Shown: positions 21,261 through 32,480 of the stretch, one piece after another
Layout of the letters: each line of letters opens with the position of its first letter
How positions within the stretch are numbered: the stretch's first letter is position 1
From: Adiantum capillus-veneris
Taxonomy: Eukaryota; Streptophyta; Polypodiopsida; Polypodiales; Pteridaceae
Length of the DNA: 64,000 bases
Direction: 5' to 3'
NCBI GenBank assembly: GCA_014529385.2
Contig: CM043951.1
Location: 108,724,469-108,788,468 of the forward strand
Notes under the pieces: generated by a model
Database searches by the model: none
The model's input: the letters and a program-made list of their open reading frames with translations, nothing else
What the model was told of the DNA's origin: nothing
Program-made: the position numbers and the translations under genes

Positions 21261-22220
21261 CATTTGAGAGATAATGAGCAATCCTCTGGCAGTTACTTGC
21301 CCATAAAATGATCCCCATGTCTAGTACAATTTTCAAGTTGGGACCCTTGATATTGTTGCAATAGACAGAGACTGACTCTTGCACAAGCATACCTTCTAAA
21401 ATTAATTTAATGAACACCATGTCTCTATACCGAATTTAGATTCAAAATAGCTAAGTAGACATGTCTCGCACTGGGCTACTATTGACTCACAATGAACTTT
21501 CCCAATCAAAACTGGTAAATCAAACTTCAATGAAAACCATGTATTTACACCAAATTATAAGTCAAGATAGGAAAGTACACGTGGAAATGACATTATGTTG
21601 ATATATCAAATTACAAAACGGGCTGATTGTAGGTTTTTTGCTAGGAGGTGCTGCACAACTACCTTGTGCCTTGCTTCAGTATTAGGGAGGATGGAAGTTA
21701 GGAATGAGGCTTGTGGGTCTTCCAGTCCTAAGGCTTGATTGATAGCTACACGGGCCAAGATCTTGCCACAAAAAACCGTGCCAAAAGTGGCCATTACAAG
21801 GGATTTTTTCAAGACTCAACTACATTTACAATATGAGGTATAGGGGACAAGCACAAGAGCTTGCTAGAAGCCTGTTGGACCCACAACGCAAAATGTCCAT
21901 TACGAGAGAAGTCCTTGTGGATGATGCAGATGTCGCCCATGGGTAGTTTGCCGATGTAGTTTGCAAGTGCTGCCAAAAAATTTGCATTCCCCCTTGCGAG
22001 CTACCCACACGTCCATGTCGAAAACATCCTCTAAAAGTTGGCGTTAGAAAAATACATTGGGATGGCCAATAACACAAGCAAGACAACTACCGCATGCAAC
22101 TTGTCCTCGTCATCCATAGTTGGTGTGAGGTAGAGCTGAGGGACAATCTCCTTTCATCAACAATGTTTAGGGCATCACAGTCAGGAGACTCAACAGGAAA
22201 TGGTTTTTGATTGGCCACAA

Positions 22221-22223
<3 letters not shown>
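21261..22223. other. No recognised gene
   Basis: Minus-strand frames at 21,606-21,812 and 21,826-22,086 are open but match no family I know. A direct repeat of ATGAAAACCATGT / ATGAACACCATGT words occurs near 21,410 and 21,530. Confidence 0.4.

Positions 22224-22297
<74 letters not shown>
22224..22297. repeat. (CT)n microsatellite
   Basis: About 37 uninterrupted CT units. Confidence 0.95.
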
Positions 22298-22303
<6 letters not shown>

Positions 22304-22729
22304 TGTGAGGAGTGAAAATAATCCCTAACCTTTATATAGGCCTCCCTCAGATCCCCCACCAAAAAAACGGTCAAACACCAAGACACATTAAAAAAATAAG
22401 CCTAAACCATTTCAATTTGACAAAATTGCCGACACCATGAAGTGATGTAGCAATTTACATGTTAGCACAAAATCTAATTAATAAAAGATTGGCATAAAAG
22501 CATGTTAACAAAGTGTGTCTTAGTCAGGCCAAAAAAAGCCCTCTAGCAAGTGTCCACTTCTCTTGCACCTTCATGGTTGCTTCCATTCCCCTCCCAATCT
22601 ACAGCAAAAGAACATGCCTTTAGTAGATGGCTCAAACTAATTCACTAAACAATTCATGTAAATTGAACTCGCCTTGCGTCCATTGAAACAAAAACAGGCA
22701 TCTTGAACCCCCTTGATGATCGATGATCA

Positions 22730-23345
22730 TTAAGTGCTCTCGTATGTTAGAAAGGGTCCAATGGTCCCCAACTTGCGCAGTTTCAGAGACATTGTAATAT
22801 AAATGTCAAATGTCACAAGATTACCTTTGAGGCTTTGTAAATGTATCCATTTTCTAGTCTTACACATCCAGCACTTGTAGTGGAAGCGTATATACAAAGT
22901 ATCCTGATACCCGAAGCCCCTACCTTGCATAGATATCTCTCTCTCTGATGCATACCGTCTAAAAATCCCCAATCCTCTCCTAACAAGGGTTGTAATGCTT
23001 CAAATGACACATTCTTGCCTATATAAATATTGAGTGTGACATTGAATGGCAGGGCCTTAAACAAATGCACAAAAACATGCACGGGAAAACACCAACTTAG
23101 ACCTATAGAACTAGAAGCATCCCCAAACTTCAACGAGGAGAGAATGTCAAAAACCATCTTCTCCTTTATGGGATAAGATGGACCAAAGATCAGGTTGCAT
23201 CCACCCCACACTAAGAAGCGATGGCATGTCAATTCGATTGATCTTACCATAACCATGTTCAGAAGTGGGTGCTACATATGAGTGCAAGTAGAAGAAAATT
23301 CTGTTGTGTAGTAGCATTGATGGTGGCACACTGGGAAGCATCATG
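22730..23345 (-). pseudogene. Unrecognised minus-strand reading frame, frameshifted
   Basis: Two overlapping frames, 23,344-23,147 and 23,256-22,813, look like one interrupted coding region: the first ends in WMQPDLWSILSHKGEDGF, the second carries LPFNVTLNIYIGKNVSFEALQPLLGEDWGFLDG. The second stays open for 147 codons without low-complexity sequence, more than expected here by chance. I do not recognise a family. Confidence 0.3.
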
Positions 23346-24638
23346 GCACGAATGAAGAGCTTGAAAGGTTCCAGAGAGACTTTTTAATCGTTTCTCCTCA
23401 ACCAAATTTGATACAAATATATCTACGTACACATCAAATGCTCCAAAGTAAACCTATTAAAATACTTGAACACATAGGTCAACCCAATGCTCAACCCAAT
23501 GCAAATGTTTATTGCAACAGCAAAGAGAAGCAACTTAAAGTTAGATGAAAAGGCTCTTGAATTAGTGTGCCTCTAGGCATTGAATACACATGTTGAACAA
23601 TGGCCACCGTTCCATTGATCCTATGGTCCTTGGACCCAAGCAACCTCCCTTTCCAATGTTGATCCAAGTTGCTATGATCTGGAACACGATGAGGACCGGT
23701 GGTTGCAGGTTGCATGAAGACCCGAGCACCTTTGTTGAATACTTATGGCACCTGCTCCCCATTAGAATCTCTAGTGTTGTACAAGACAAACCTTTCTACC
23801 TCGTCTTTTGGCTTCCTATGAGTAGTAGAGTTTGACATTGCTACAAAGAAAAAGAGGTTACAGTAAGAGGTCTTGATGGTGGTTTAAATGAGCAAGAGAT
23901 GGAGGAGGAAAAAAGTAATTTTTTTGGAGAGAGGAATATACATAGGATTAAACCTTCAATAAAGAAGCTAAAAATGCAATACTACAGCCATGGCAGGGGG
24001 CCAAGAGGTGGCTGATAGAGTTTTTGTAGGTGCTCTATCCATGGGAAGCTTAGAGATGATTAGCTATGAAGGTGTAGATGGAAGGTTAGAAGAGACAGTT
24101 GGAGAAGTTTACTCCAATGCTACATCCATAACCATGGATAGCTTGTAGATGATGGGCTATGAAGTGGTCGATGAAAGGGTAGAAGAGGTGCTTGGAAAAG
24201 TATCCACAGGGGATGCAACTATGGAGAGCTTGGCGAGAGAGGACAATGGAGGTGTAGATGAAAATGGGCAAGCTTGTAGAGAGAGTGTGTGTATTTAGAG
24301 AAAATGGCGACTTTGGTGGGAAAATGGGTAAGAAAATGACATTTTGGTGGAAAAATTAGTTTTTTTATTATATAATAGGTTTAAAGGGAGTTTTGAAGGA
24401 GAAAAATGAGATTTTGACCACTTTTGAAAATTTTGAATTTTTAGAGTTTTTTGATGCACGTAAATGAGATGTCTTTTTATAATGGAGGGAGAAGATGTTA
24501 CCCCCCATTTCCCTTTCACTCTCTAGGGAGACAAACCTATAATGAGCAGGACAACTATCCCCCTACTTTTTAGAGGGTATAGCTGTGGCCACCACCCTCT
24601 TCATATTGGTCCATGCATAATCACCCCTTATTTTAAAG
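23346..24638. repeat. Non-genic DNA with a diverged tandem repeat
   Basis: At about 23,990-24,270 a roughly 100-base unit containing GGAAGCTTAGAGATGATTAGCTATGAAGG recurs two to three times with many changes. The flanks (23,346-23,940 and 24,290-24,638) show no gene. Confidence 0.4.
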
Positions 24639-25430
24639 GGACCTTTTGGTGATCATATTTCTCCTAATGTAAATGTTCGGATGTTTCCTACTTGGCTTAG
24701 CATCAAGCTTTAGGGGAATTGTATGTTGATTGACAGATCTTTGGGTCAACCCCTTTCAAGTCTTTGTAAGACCAAGAAAAAACGTCATTGTATTATTTAA
24801 GCATTTTGATCAATATTTCCTCTTCTTCTGGAGATAGATCCGTAGCTATGTAAGCAGGTTTTGGCTCTTCATCGGGCTATGCTAGATCTATCTTCTTGGC
24901 ATCTTCTGGTCCATCATAAGAATTCCCTAGTTCAAATCTCTCTCTAAGAGGTTGTTTGATAATGATGTGGTAGTCTTGAATCCTATACTTCTTGTAGTGG
25001 AGGGTACATTGAGACCATCTTTTCCCAACTCGCTCTCCTCCTCACTTTCCATCTCTATCATCCATAGCTCTTTCAAGGTCTTCTCAGCTCTCTATATTTC
25101 TTCCTCCGTTTAACTCTTGTCCACTTAGGCTCTTCCAAAGCATCACTGGATTTTATTGTATCTTTGGGTTTCTCAGCCTTGTTTTATTTCTTTTTCTTAT
25201 TCTTCGTTTCTAGAGAGTTTTGAGGAAACTTTTTCTCAGCCTTGGTTTACTTCTTTTCCTTTTTCTTTGTTTCTAGAGGGTTTTGAGGGAACTTTTTGGA
25301 CACCTTGTTATTTATACAATATGGGCACCGACTAATCCTAGGTACGTTGTCTTTCCTTCTATCTAAGGTATCTCGTTTCCTCTTATTCCCTGTTTGGCTT
25401 GTCTATTCCGGTGTCAGGAGTTTTTTGGAG
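24639..25430 (-). pseudogene. Ty3/gypsy pol fragment (protease-to-RT linker)
   Basis: On the minus strand PAYIATDLSPEEEEILIKML, a stop, then YNDVFSWSYKDLKGVDPKIC (about 24,860 down to 24,745). The pattern (E/D)VFxWSYKDxxGxDPxI is typical of the segment before reverse transcriptase in plant Ty3/gypsy elements. Upstream (25,320-25,100) is a Lys-rich region. The fragment loses similarity soon after DPKIC and no RT motifs follow, so the element is truncated. It belongs with the gag remains at 26,560-28,512 and 35,572-36,420. Confidence 0.6.
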
Positions 25431-26559
25431 TAAGAGATTGTGCATATGTACATACACATGCATGGTGCATCGAATAAAGGATTGCCCAATTTCCATAGCT
25501 AGGTGGTTATGTGGGGCCCACGTGTGTACAAGTAGGACAGGGTGTACATAGTGCAGCGATTTTCACTATTATCAGTACCACTGTGTTTTTTCTACAATAA
25601 GGAGGAGTTGGTAGCGCGTAAAAATTCTCGAGGAAGCTATCCGCGGGCCGACGACATGAGGTAAGCAGGTGCGTCAAATGGCATCGAGTGGCGTCAGGAG
25701 GCCGAACGGGGTCAGTACTTGCACGTGGATAAGTACAGACACAACGTGGGTGTTTTCTTGTGAGAGTTATGCAGAAAGGTCATCATTAGGACCACTTTTT
25801 GGGGCCACTTCACGTGGTTGCGAAACGCATTATTGAAAAGAAATGAGTGCCAGGTGTGCGGATGATGCAAATAGGTGACAACTATGCACTGCGAGGTCCG
25901 TTTTTTGCCTGTTCGGGGTCCGTTTGAGGTCATCTAAAAGGCCAAGGGTGCCCAACTAATAAAGCTAAGTGTGGGAGCTGAAAAAACTGAGAGAAGACCA
26001 GAAAAAACGTGGAGAAGAGAGGAGGAACAGCCGCAAGTGTGTTTTTGCTGTTTTTGGAGCATTTTTTGGCCCTAAACTGCTAATCCGAGGTCAGATTTGA
26101 GCACTGTGACATTGTAGGGTGGGGTTTTTGGGCGTTCCGGACGCAATGGCGCTGTCCATTTTGCCAGATTCCTCACAAATTTTCTGCTGTTTTTCTGTGT
26201 AATCTTCTCCGGTGAGTGAAGCCTCTGCTTAACTTTGTGGTTGTATCTGGTGTATTTCCTTAATACTGTGTAAACTATTTGCCCCATTGGTGTTGGGCTG
26301 AGCTTCATTGAGTCTAAACAACAGAAATTTTCCTCCTTTGAGCTGAATTGATTGTGTATGTGTGAGTGTTGAGTGGGCAATTGGGAAATCTCTCTCTTCT
26401 CACTCCGTCTGTGTGTTTCCTGTCTCGGCCAGGCTGGTTGTGTAAGCCGAGTGGTGCCCCATAATGTGTGTGTGTATCATCCCAAGAGTGTGTGTCGGGT
26501 CATTATAGAGGCATTGTGTGTGTTTCCATCCCGCTCACACTGGTAATACCTTTTTCTGT
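25431..26559. mobile_element. GC-richer insertion, possibly a solo LTR
   Basis: This segment interrupts the minus-strand gypsy remains and differs from them in composition, with CpG-containing words and GTGTGTGT-rich stretches near 26,465-26,525. It may start at TGTCAGGAG (25,420) but I cannot find matched ends or a duplication. It contains TTTTTGGGCGTTCCGGACGCAATG at 26,126, which is almost identical to a word in both arms of the foldback element at 44-45 kb. No gene is recognisable. Confidence 0.3.
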
Positions 26560-28512
26560 GCGGCATCTAATTTAGGAAATCAAAAAATTTCTCTATCATT
26601 GGCTCGGTCTCTCTTGTGACCTTCGGATTTCTCATCGTCAGTACTCAAGTCTAGCTCTTCTAGAGTGATCATTGTATCATAAGAATTTTTGTTGTCAAGA
26701 TCTTTTCTCTCTAGGAAAGACTTTGTCCTAGTCTCTAATAGAGACCCCATCTTGTATCCTTAGACACTGCAATTTCTATCCTAGCTCATGAGTTAACCTC
26801 TCATCTATTCCATGATTCCCTTGATCTTGAGTCCCATTTATCGTGCAAAGTGGAACTATGTCGATACCATTTTTGACATTGATGCACACATCTAAGTTGG
26901 CCAATATCTCAGTCCATTCTAATGGTTCCATTCCCTCTCGTGGAAAAGGTTTCCTATGTGTCTATAATGTTGATTTTCCTAGGTTACAACTCTAGCTCCC
27001 TTTGGGTTTCCTCTACTAAATCCCTTAATTTCTTAACTTGTTCAATCTCCTCTATAGGTTTGGGGTAAGTTCTAATCTTATCCTTGGTTTTCTTCTGTTT
27101 TGACCCCTGTGGCCTCTTTTGGCTGTTCTCAATCGGTCTAGGTATTCTTTAGGACACTCATTGTTTTTCTTGCGATGTGGTAGTTGCCTCCTTAAGACTT
27201 CCCCTAATCATGCCTTTGCTTGATTCCTTCTTGTTGTGCCCCCCATTGGTTTTCTCCCTCATTCTGGCACTTTTAGTTTCTGTGGTTTCTATTGAATCTA
27301 ATTCATCTTCATGGTCGCTCACATGCATAGGCTCATCCCATGTCTCTATGTTAGTCTTTGAACTAGGATTTGAATTTATATCTTTTAGTGATTTCTTCCT
27401 TTGTGTTTTCTTCTTCCTTGCTTGAGCGATTGATGTAGCATCCCTCTCTTCAAGGATATAATTTTGATTTTGAAGCATAGACCATGTGATTACATTCACT
27501 AGTATAATTGGTGTAGTTTTTGGTGTCCCATTGGTAACCTCAATCAAGTTCAATGGTGTAATCTTGGGTGCACTCGGATTATGTGTACATTTAAGCAATC
27601 CAATGATCTATACCACAATGATTATAAGTGAGTATTGGCATTGCAATTGTGTTCCCTTAATTTTTTTTCATTAGTGTGACATTGTTCTGTAATATATTAG
27701 GGCGGTCAACTTCACAATGTGTTCCACCACGATCATAGCATTGATGAAGTGGTCTTCTGTAAAAGGTGTAGATATTTTGGCCTCTTTCCGCAAGAGTACC
27801 CCATTTGATAAATAGGCTTGTTTTGCCCCAAATGATCTTCCATGTACTACTGGGGACACAAGTCAAGTGTATCAACTCCATATGGATTGGTAGAGTCTAT
27901 ATCATCCTTGTAATCTAGATTTACACTAGATGGCTCACACCCAATTTCATAGGAGTAACTTTTGAATGTGGGGATTGTGGCCCTAGTACTGGAGGTGGCA
28001 AAGGTATAGATTGGATAAAATTTTGGTTTCTCATGACTAAATTTTGTGATGGTTGCTCTATAAACTTAGAAGGCATTAATGTAAGAGCTAGAGGCGAGTT
28101 CGTCCAGGCTAATAGTGCTTGATTTGCTACCATGCGCTTAAGTAGTCCTTAGATTGATGTTCATACTTACAACATGTATTGCAAACCCTGTTAAATTTTT
28201 CCCTAAAGGTGGAGCATTGACTCATGCTATGTGGTCCTAAGCAAATAGAACATCATATCTTACTCCCTTCTTGGGTGCATATGACTATTTTGAGGAGCTC
28301 GGTTACCCCTAAGGTATTCTTGGGTAGCCTTAGTAAGGTCTACAATGGACATTTCAGATATTTTTACCTCCTTAGCAATAGGTTTTATGTTCATTAGTTT
28401 ATGGCTAGCCATTTGTGAGGTCATGCATTTTCTCTCAGTAGACACTCGTTTTCCTGCAATCATCAAGTTGTCTTCTAGTCGGATTGCGTTGGCAATGACA
28501 ACATCCAAAATA
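26560..28512 (-). pseudogene. Ty3/gypsy gag C-terminal and nucleocapsid region, decayed
   Basis: On the minus strand from 28,511: ILDVVIANAIRLEDNLMIAGKR and on to 28,260, the end of a gag-type region. Further along, QCYDRGGTHCEVDRPN near 27,750-27,700 resembles a zinc knuckle that has lost cysteines. Then comes a 146-codon Lys/Glu-rich frame (27,598-27,158) and a broken continuation. The frame runs directly on from the gag segment at 35,572-36,420; the 7-kb element sits between them. Confidence 0.5.
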
Positions 28513-28879
28513 AGTTGCATTTATACGTCCGTACGTCAAAAATTGTATGTATATTTTGGTTATATATGTTGTATATCCGTATTATATGCGTATTTTTGAA
28601 GAAACCATATTTCGATCGAACTATATTTCAATCAAAATACTGTTTTCCTTATAAAAAAAAGGCACTGCGATAGTTTGAACGAACTGTCTTGCTAGAGAGA
28701 GAATTGCTAGAGAGAGAGAGAGTAGTCACAAAGAGAAAGAGAGAGCAGAGTAGAGCGGAGCCGAGCTGAGGCGAGTCGAACATGTAATTTTTTTATTGTG
28801 GATCTTTGCTCGCACCTCAGTGTTAGTTTGCATCTTGATTTTGCTAACGCTGTTCTTGTGAAGCTTTGCTCACACATCA

Positions 28880-29880
28880 ATGTTAGTCTATAGGTTTAGA
28901 CACCCATCCTTCACGGTGTTGATCCTCGTGACACATTGCAAGGGGGGTTGGAATTTTAGATGCTTCATCCTTGACTTTTGCTGACCTTTGTGTTGCACTG
29001 CAGGGATTAGCTTAGGTTGTACAATTAGATTTTCCATCTCTAGTTGTTGCTGACCACCGAGTCACACTGCAGGGAGAAGTTAGCTATCTTACATCTTTTC
29101 TTCCTAGTTGTTGTTGACCATTGCATTGCACTACTAGAAGATCGGATTAAAAAAAAATAGACTCTTCGTCTTTGTCTGTTGCTGACCACCGTGTTGCGCT
29201 GCAGAGAGGAGTTTAGGGTTGCCAAATACTTCGTTCTTGACTGATGCTGACCATTGCGTCGCACCGCAAGAAAATTGGATTTAATAGATTCTTCATCTCT
29301 GTTTGTTGCTGACCACCGTCTTGCACTGTAGGGAGGGGTTTAGGGTGGCCAAATCCTTCATTCTTGACTATTGTTGGCCATCGTGTCACACTGCAAGAAG
29401 ATTGGATTTAATAGATTCCTTGTCTTTGATTGCTGGTGACCACTGTGTCGCACTGCAAGGAGGGGTTTAGGGTTTTTAAATCCATTGTTCTTTGTTGCTG
29501 TTGACCATTGCGTCGCACTGCAAGGAGATTGGATTTAATGGATTCTTCATCTCTGGTTGTTGTTGACCACTGTGTCGCACTACAGGGAGGGAATATATAT
29601 TTTACATCCTTTGATCCTGAATGCTTTGACCATCGCGTCACACTTCACGTTCATTGGATTTAATAAATTTCTCATCTCTAGTTGTTGCTGACCACCATAT
29701 CGCATTGTAGAGAGAGGTTAGGTAGTATTAATCCTTCATCCCTGACAGCCAGACTTCCACGTCGCACTGCGAGGAGATTGTCATTATATGTTTTTTGTCT
29801 TCGGCTGTTGCTAACCATTGCATCACACTGCAGGGAGGAATTATATATGTTTTAAGGTTTTTCGTTACTGGTTGTTATTA
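28880..29880 (+). repeat. GC-rich minisatellite, second array
   Basis: Same 63-bp units and same alternation of two unit types as the array at 4,645-5,735, in the same place relative to the element's left end and kinase-like gene. About 15 units, the first few diverged. Confidence 0.85.
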
Positions 29881-30034
29881 TTATCCATGAAATGTTTAGA
29901 CCTTTCGTTAATGGTTGTTATTGTTGTCCTGAAATGTTTTTGTTTAGAACTATTTACAATCATATATATCAAATTTATATCTATTCTAGATTTACCTTAC
30001 TTATATTTGCTTCATGTATTTTCAGGCTTCAGTC

Positions 30035-31400
30035 ATGGTAGAGACAAAGTTAACGCGTGAGTATCTCAAAATCATTTTGTCTCTCTATGGAGCTTCAGAC
30101 GATCATTTGCGATTGGCATTTGATCCACTATAGGCAAAGTTTGATGATTTTGTAATTGAACTTGTGGAATAGTGTTGGCTGAAGCTGTGTAGTGCATTCA
30201 ATTCCCTATTTCATTTGACCCATCTCTGCACACTAATGGAATGATGCATAACACAATAAAGAAATTATTAGGCTAGGTCACTAGAAGCTTTGAGAGTATG
30301 GTTCATCCAGAAATCAAAACCAAACCTAGAATCAAAGAGCGAATGCAGCTTGTGGCACAACTACATTCAGAATTGAAGAGCAAGGATAAGATCGAAAGCT
30401 CTTCAAAAAGTCCTAGGACAAAAGAGGATGTACCACCTCCTTCAGGTGCTAAGAGCTTAGCTGTACACCTGGATGATACGACATGTCCTCCTATCCTACA
30501 CTTACTTGGGGAGCATTCTATCTTTCACTTGCAAGCACCCCAATTAGGTGAGGGACATTTTGCAAATGTGAAACAAGTTTCAGTGGCCCATACTCTCTTC
30601 AAAGATCATGTTTATGCGGCAAAGATCTACAAGGAAGCAAGCCAGCATTACAAATTGTGCTAGAGGAGGCAACTACTCCAATTGGAAAGCATTGTGTCAT
30701 GATATTGCCTTGTGCTCTTGTTCGTTATAGCAAAAGGTCTATGTTGATCTTCAAGATTTGGAATGGAGGTCACATTGAGTAGTGGATTCAGGCATGTCAT
30801 CATGATGTAATCAAGCCTGCAATCATAGAGTTTCAACACACATCAGGATCTGTACAGTAGTTCACAACATACAACATTTTGCCAATCTGCAATGCTCTTC
30901 TGAAGACGATGACATTCGTGCATTGTCACGACTTCATTCACAATGATCTACACACTAGAAATATTCTATTACATTTTGGCGAGCGAGGAGTGTATGCTAG
31001 CATTGTGGACTGGGGACAAAGTACACCATCAAACACGTTGGCAACATTTCCCAAGCTACCAAATCTCATCCCTTAAACTAGAGCTCAATTTGAGCGAGAT
31101 TATCCATGGACTGCCCTTGAAAATATCAGTACCAATCCTTCTCCTTTCACCAAAGCATTTGATATATATAGTCTCTCATATATTCTTAGACGCTTGGTTG
31201 CGTGTATTCCAGAGCCCTCCGAGGTTCTCAAGCGCGTATTTTTGTGAAATGTAAACAAACATTTTGCCAGTGGAAAATTCTCCAGACCCTTAGATAGACC
31301 TAAAACATGGGATTTAAGGCTTTGTTTGAATGGAGCCCATAATGTTGGCTATCATGTTGTAATCGAATCTGGCTTGAGGCCTGTTGATGATTAGACCAGT
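30035..31400 (+). pseudogene. Kinase-like gene of the TA element, copy 2 (complete domain, broken frame)
   Basis: ATG at 30,035 follows a TTTTCAG acceptor. The N-terminal part reads MVETKLTREYLKIILSLYGASDDHLRLAFDPL, then stop codons. An open stretch (30,298-30,663) has a Lys-rich linker, LGEGHFANV (30,541-30,570; glycine loop) and AAKIYK (about 30,615-30,632; ATP lysine). A shifted frame carries IVLEEA (possible helix-C Glu), HNDLHTRNILL (30,937-30,969; catalytic Asp and Asn), VDWG (31,005-31,016; metal-binding Asp) and FDIYSLSYIL (31,157-31,186). HNDLH and DWG in place of HRDLK and DFG point to a kinase fold of atypical type. At least four stops and a frameshift make it non-functional. Unit order matches copy 1 at 5,858. 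Confidence 0.6.
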
Positions 31401-31606
31401 AATAAACTTTTTGGTCATTAATGGTCGGCAATGTGTGATGATATTTCAAACTACATCTTTAATTGTACTTTCAGTTATGTTGTTAAAGTTGTTCAAGTTA
31501 AGGTTTTAAAGTATTTCAAGTTGGATCGCTAAAATCTTCTAAACCATCTCTCTTTTCTAAGTTCTAAGACTTGTCTTATTAAAGTTTATTATTTTGCATT
31601 TCAGGT

Positions 31607-32185
31607 ATGGAAGATAATGCTCCCGACTAGAATGCACCACAGCCTAATGATCCTTTTCTTAATCATGCATTGGCTCAACAAATTTACAAAGAGGAAGAGA
31701 TTCGGTGGCTCAAGGAGATCTCAACGCTTTGCCTGTGTCCCAAGAAGACGAATCAGAACTTCAAGGGGAGCCACTGCATTACAGGCAATGCAGACAGCTA
31801 TGCCCCAATCACTTTGTACGCAATACATTATATCGAGTTCGTGGAAATGCTAAGGCTTCCGCTCCCTTGAAGGTTTCAAATTTGCAACTCACCATCCTCG
31901 CAAGAAATATCCTTTCAAGATTTATCCAAGTGTACAGATCGCCACCAAACTTTGTGCAACAATGCTATTGTTATTATGTATTGTGGCTCAAAGTAGATTG
32001 GAACGATCGTCCCACTACAGGAGGCATTGGCAAAGGATGCCCAACCGAGAAGATTCATGCACGGGAAGTTAGAAGATCCCCCTCGCAAGAGAGGTTACAC
32101 ATATTTGCCTAAAGAAACCACAGTCATTGAGAAGCTTGCTACCCAAACGTGGATGATCTCTTTGGAGAACAAGCCCATGATTTAA
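31607..32185 (+). pseudogene. Second reading frame of the TA element, unknown
   Basis: ATG at 31,607 after a TTTCAG acceptor gives MEDNAPD, a stop, then NAPQPNDPFLNHALAQQIYKEEEIRWLKEIS. Frame changes lead to a basic end reading DPPRKRGYTYLPKETTVIEKLATQTW before TAA at 32,183-32,185. It lies 200 bases after the kinase-like gene on the same strand, so it may be its last exon or a separate gene. No family recognised. Confidence 0.3.
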
Positions 32186-32387
32186 ATTAAATCTCCCAAA
32201 CAATACTAAGCTCTTTTTGTATCTTAAATCTAAAGATATGTAACTAAAACCTCTTTTTGGTATGTAAATCTCTATTTGTTGGAACAAATGGACATGACGG
32301 ATGTTGTTGCAATTGTGTAAGTTATGTTCTCTCTTCCTCCCTCTTTTTGACAATGATAGAGAGTAGATGGAGAGAAAGAGAGACAAT

Positions 32388-32393
<6 letters not shown>

Positions 32394-32439
<46 letters not shown>
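32394..32439. repeat. (GA)n microsatellite
   Basis: About 23 GA units between the two convergent pseudogenes of the TA element. Confidence 0.95.
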
Positions 32440-32441
<2 letters not shown>

Positions 32442-32480
32442 TTGTGAAGCTAAATTCCACATAACTTTCGCATTGCAAAA

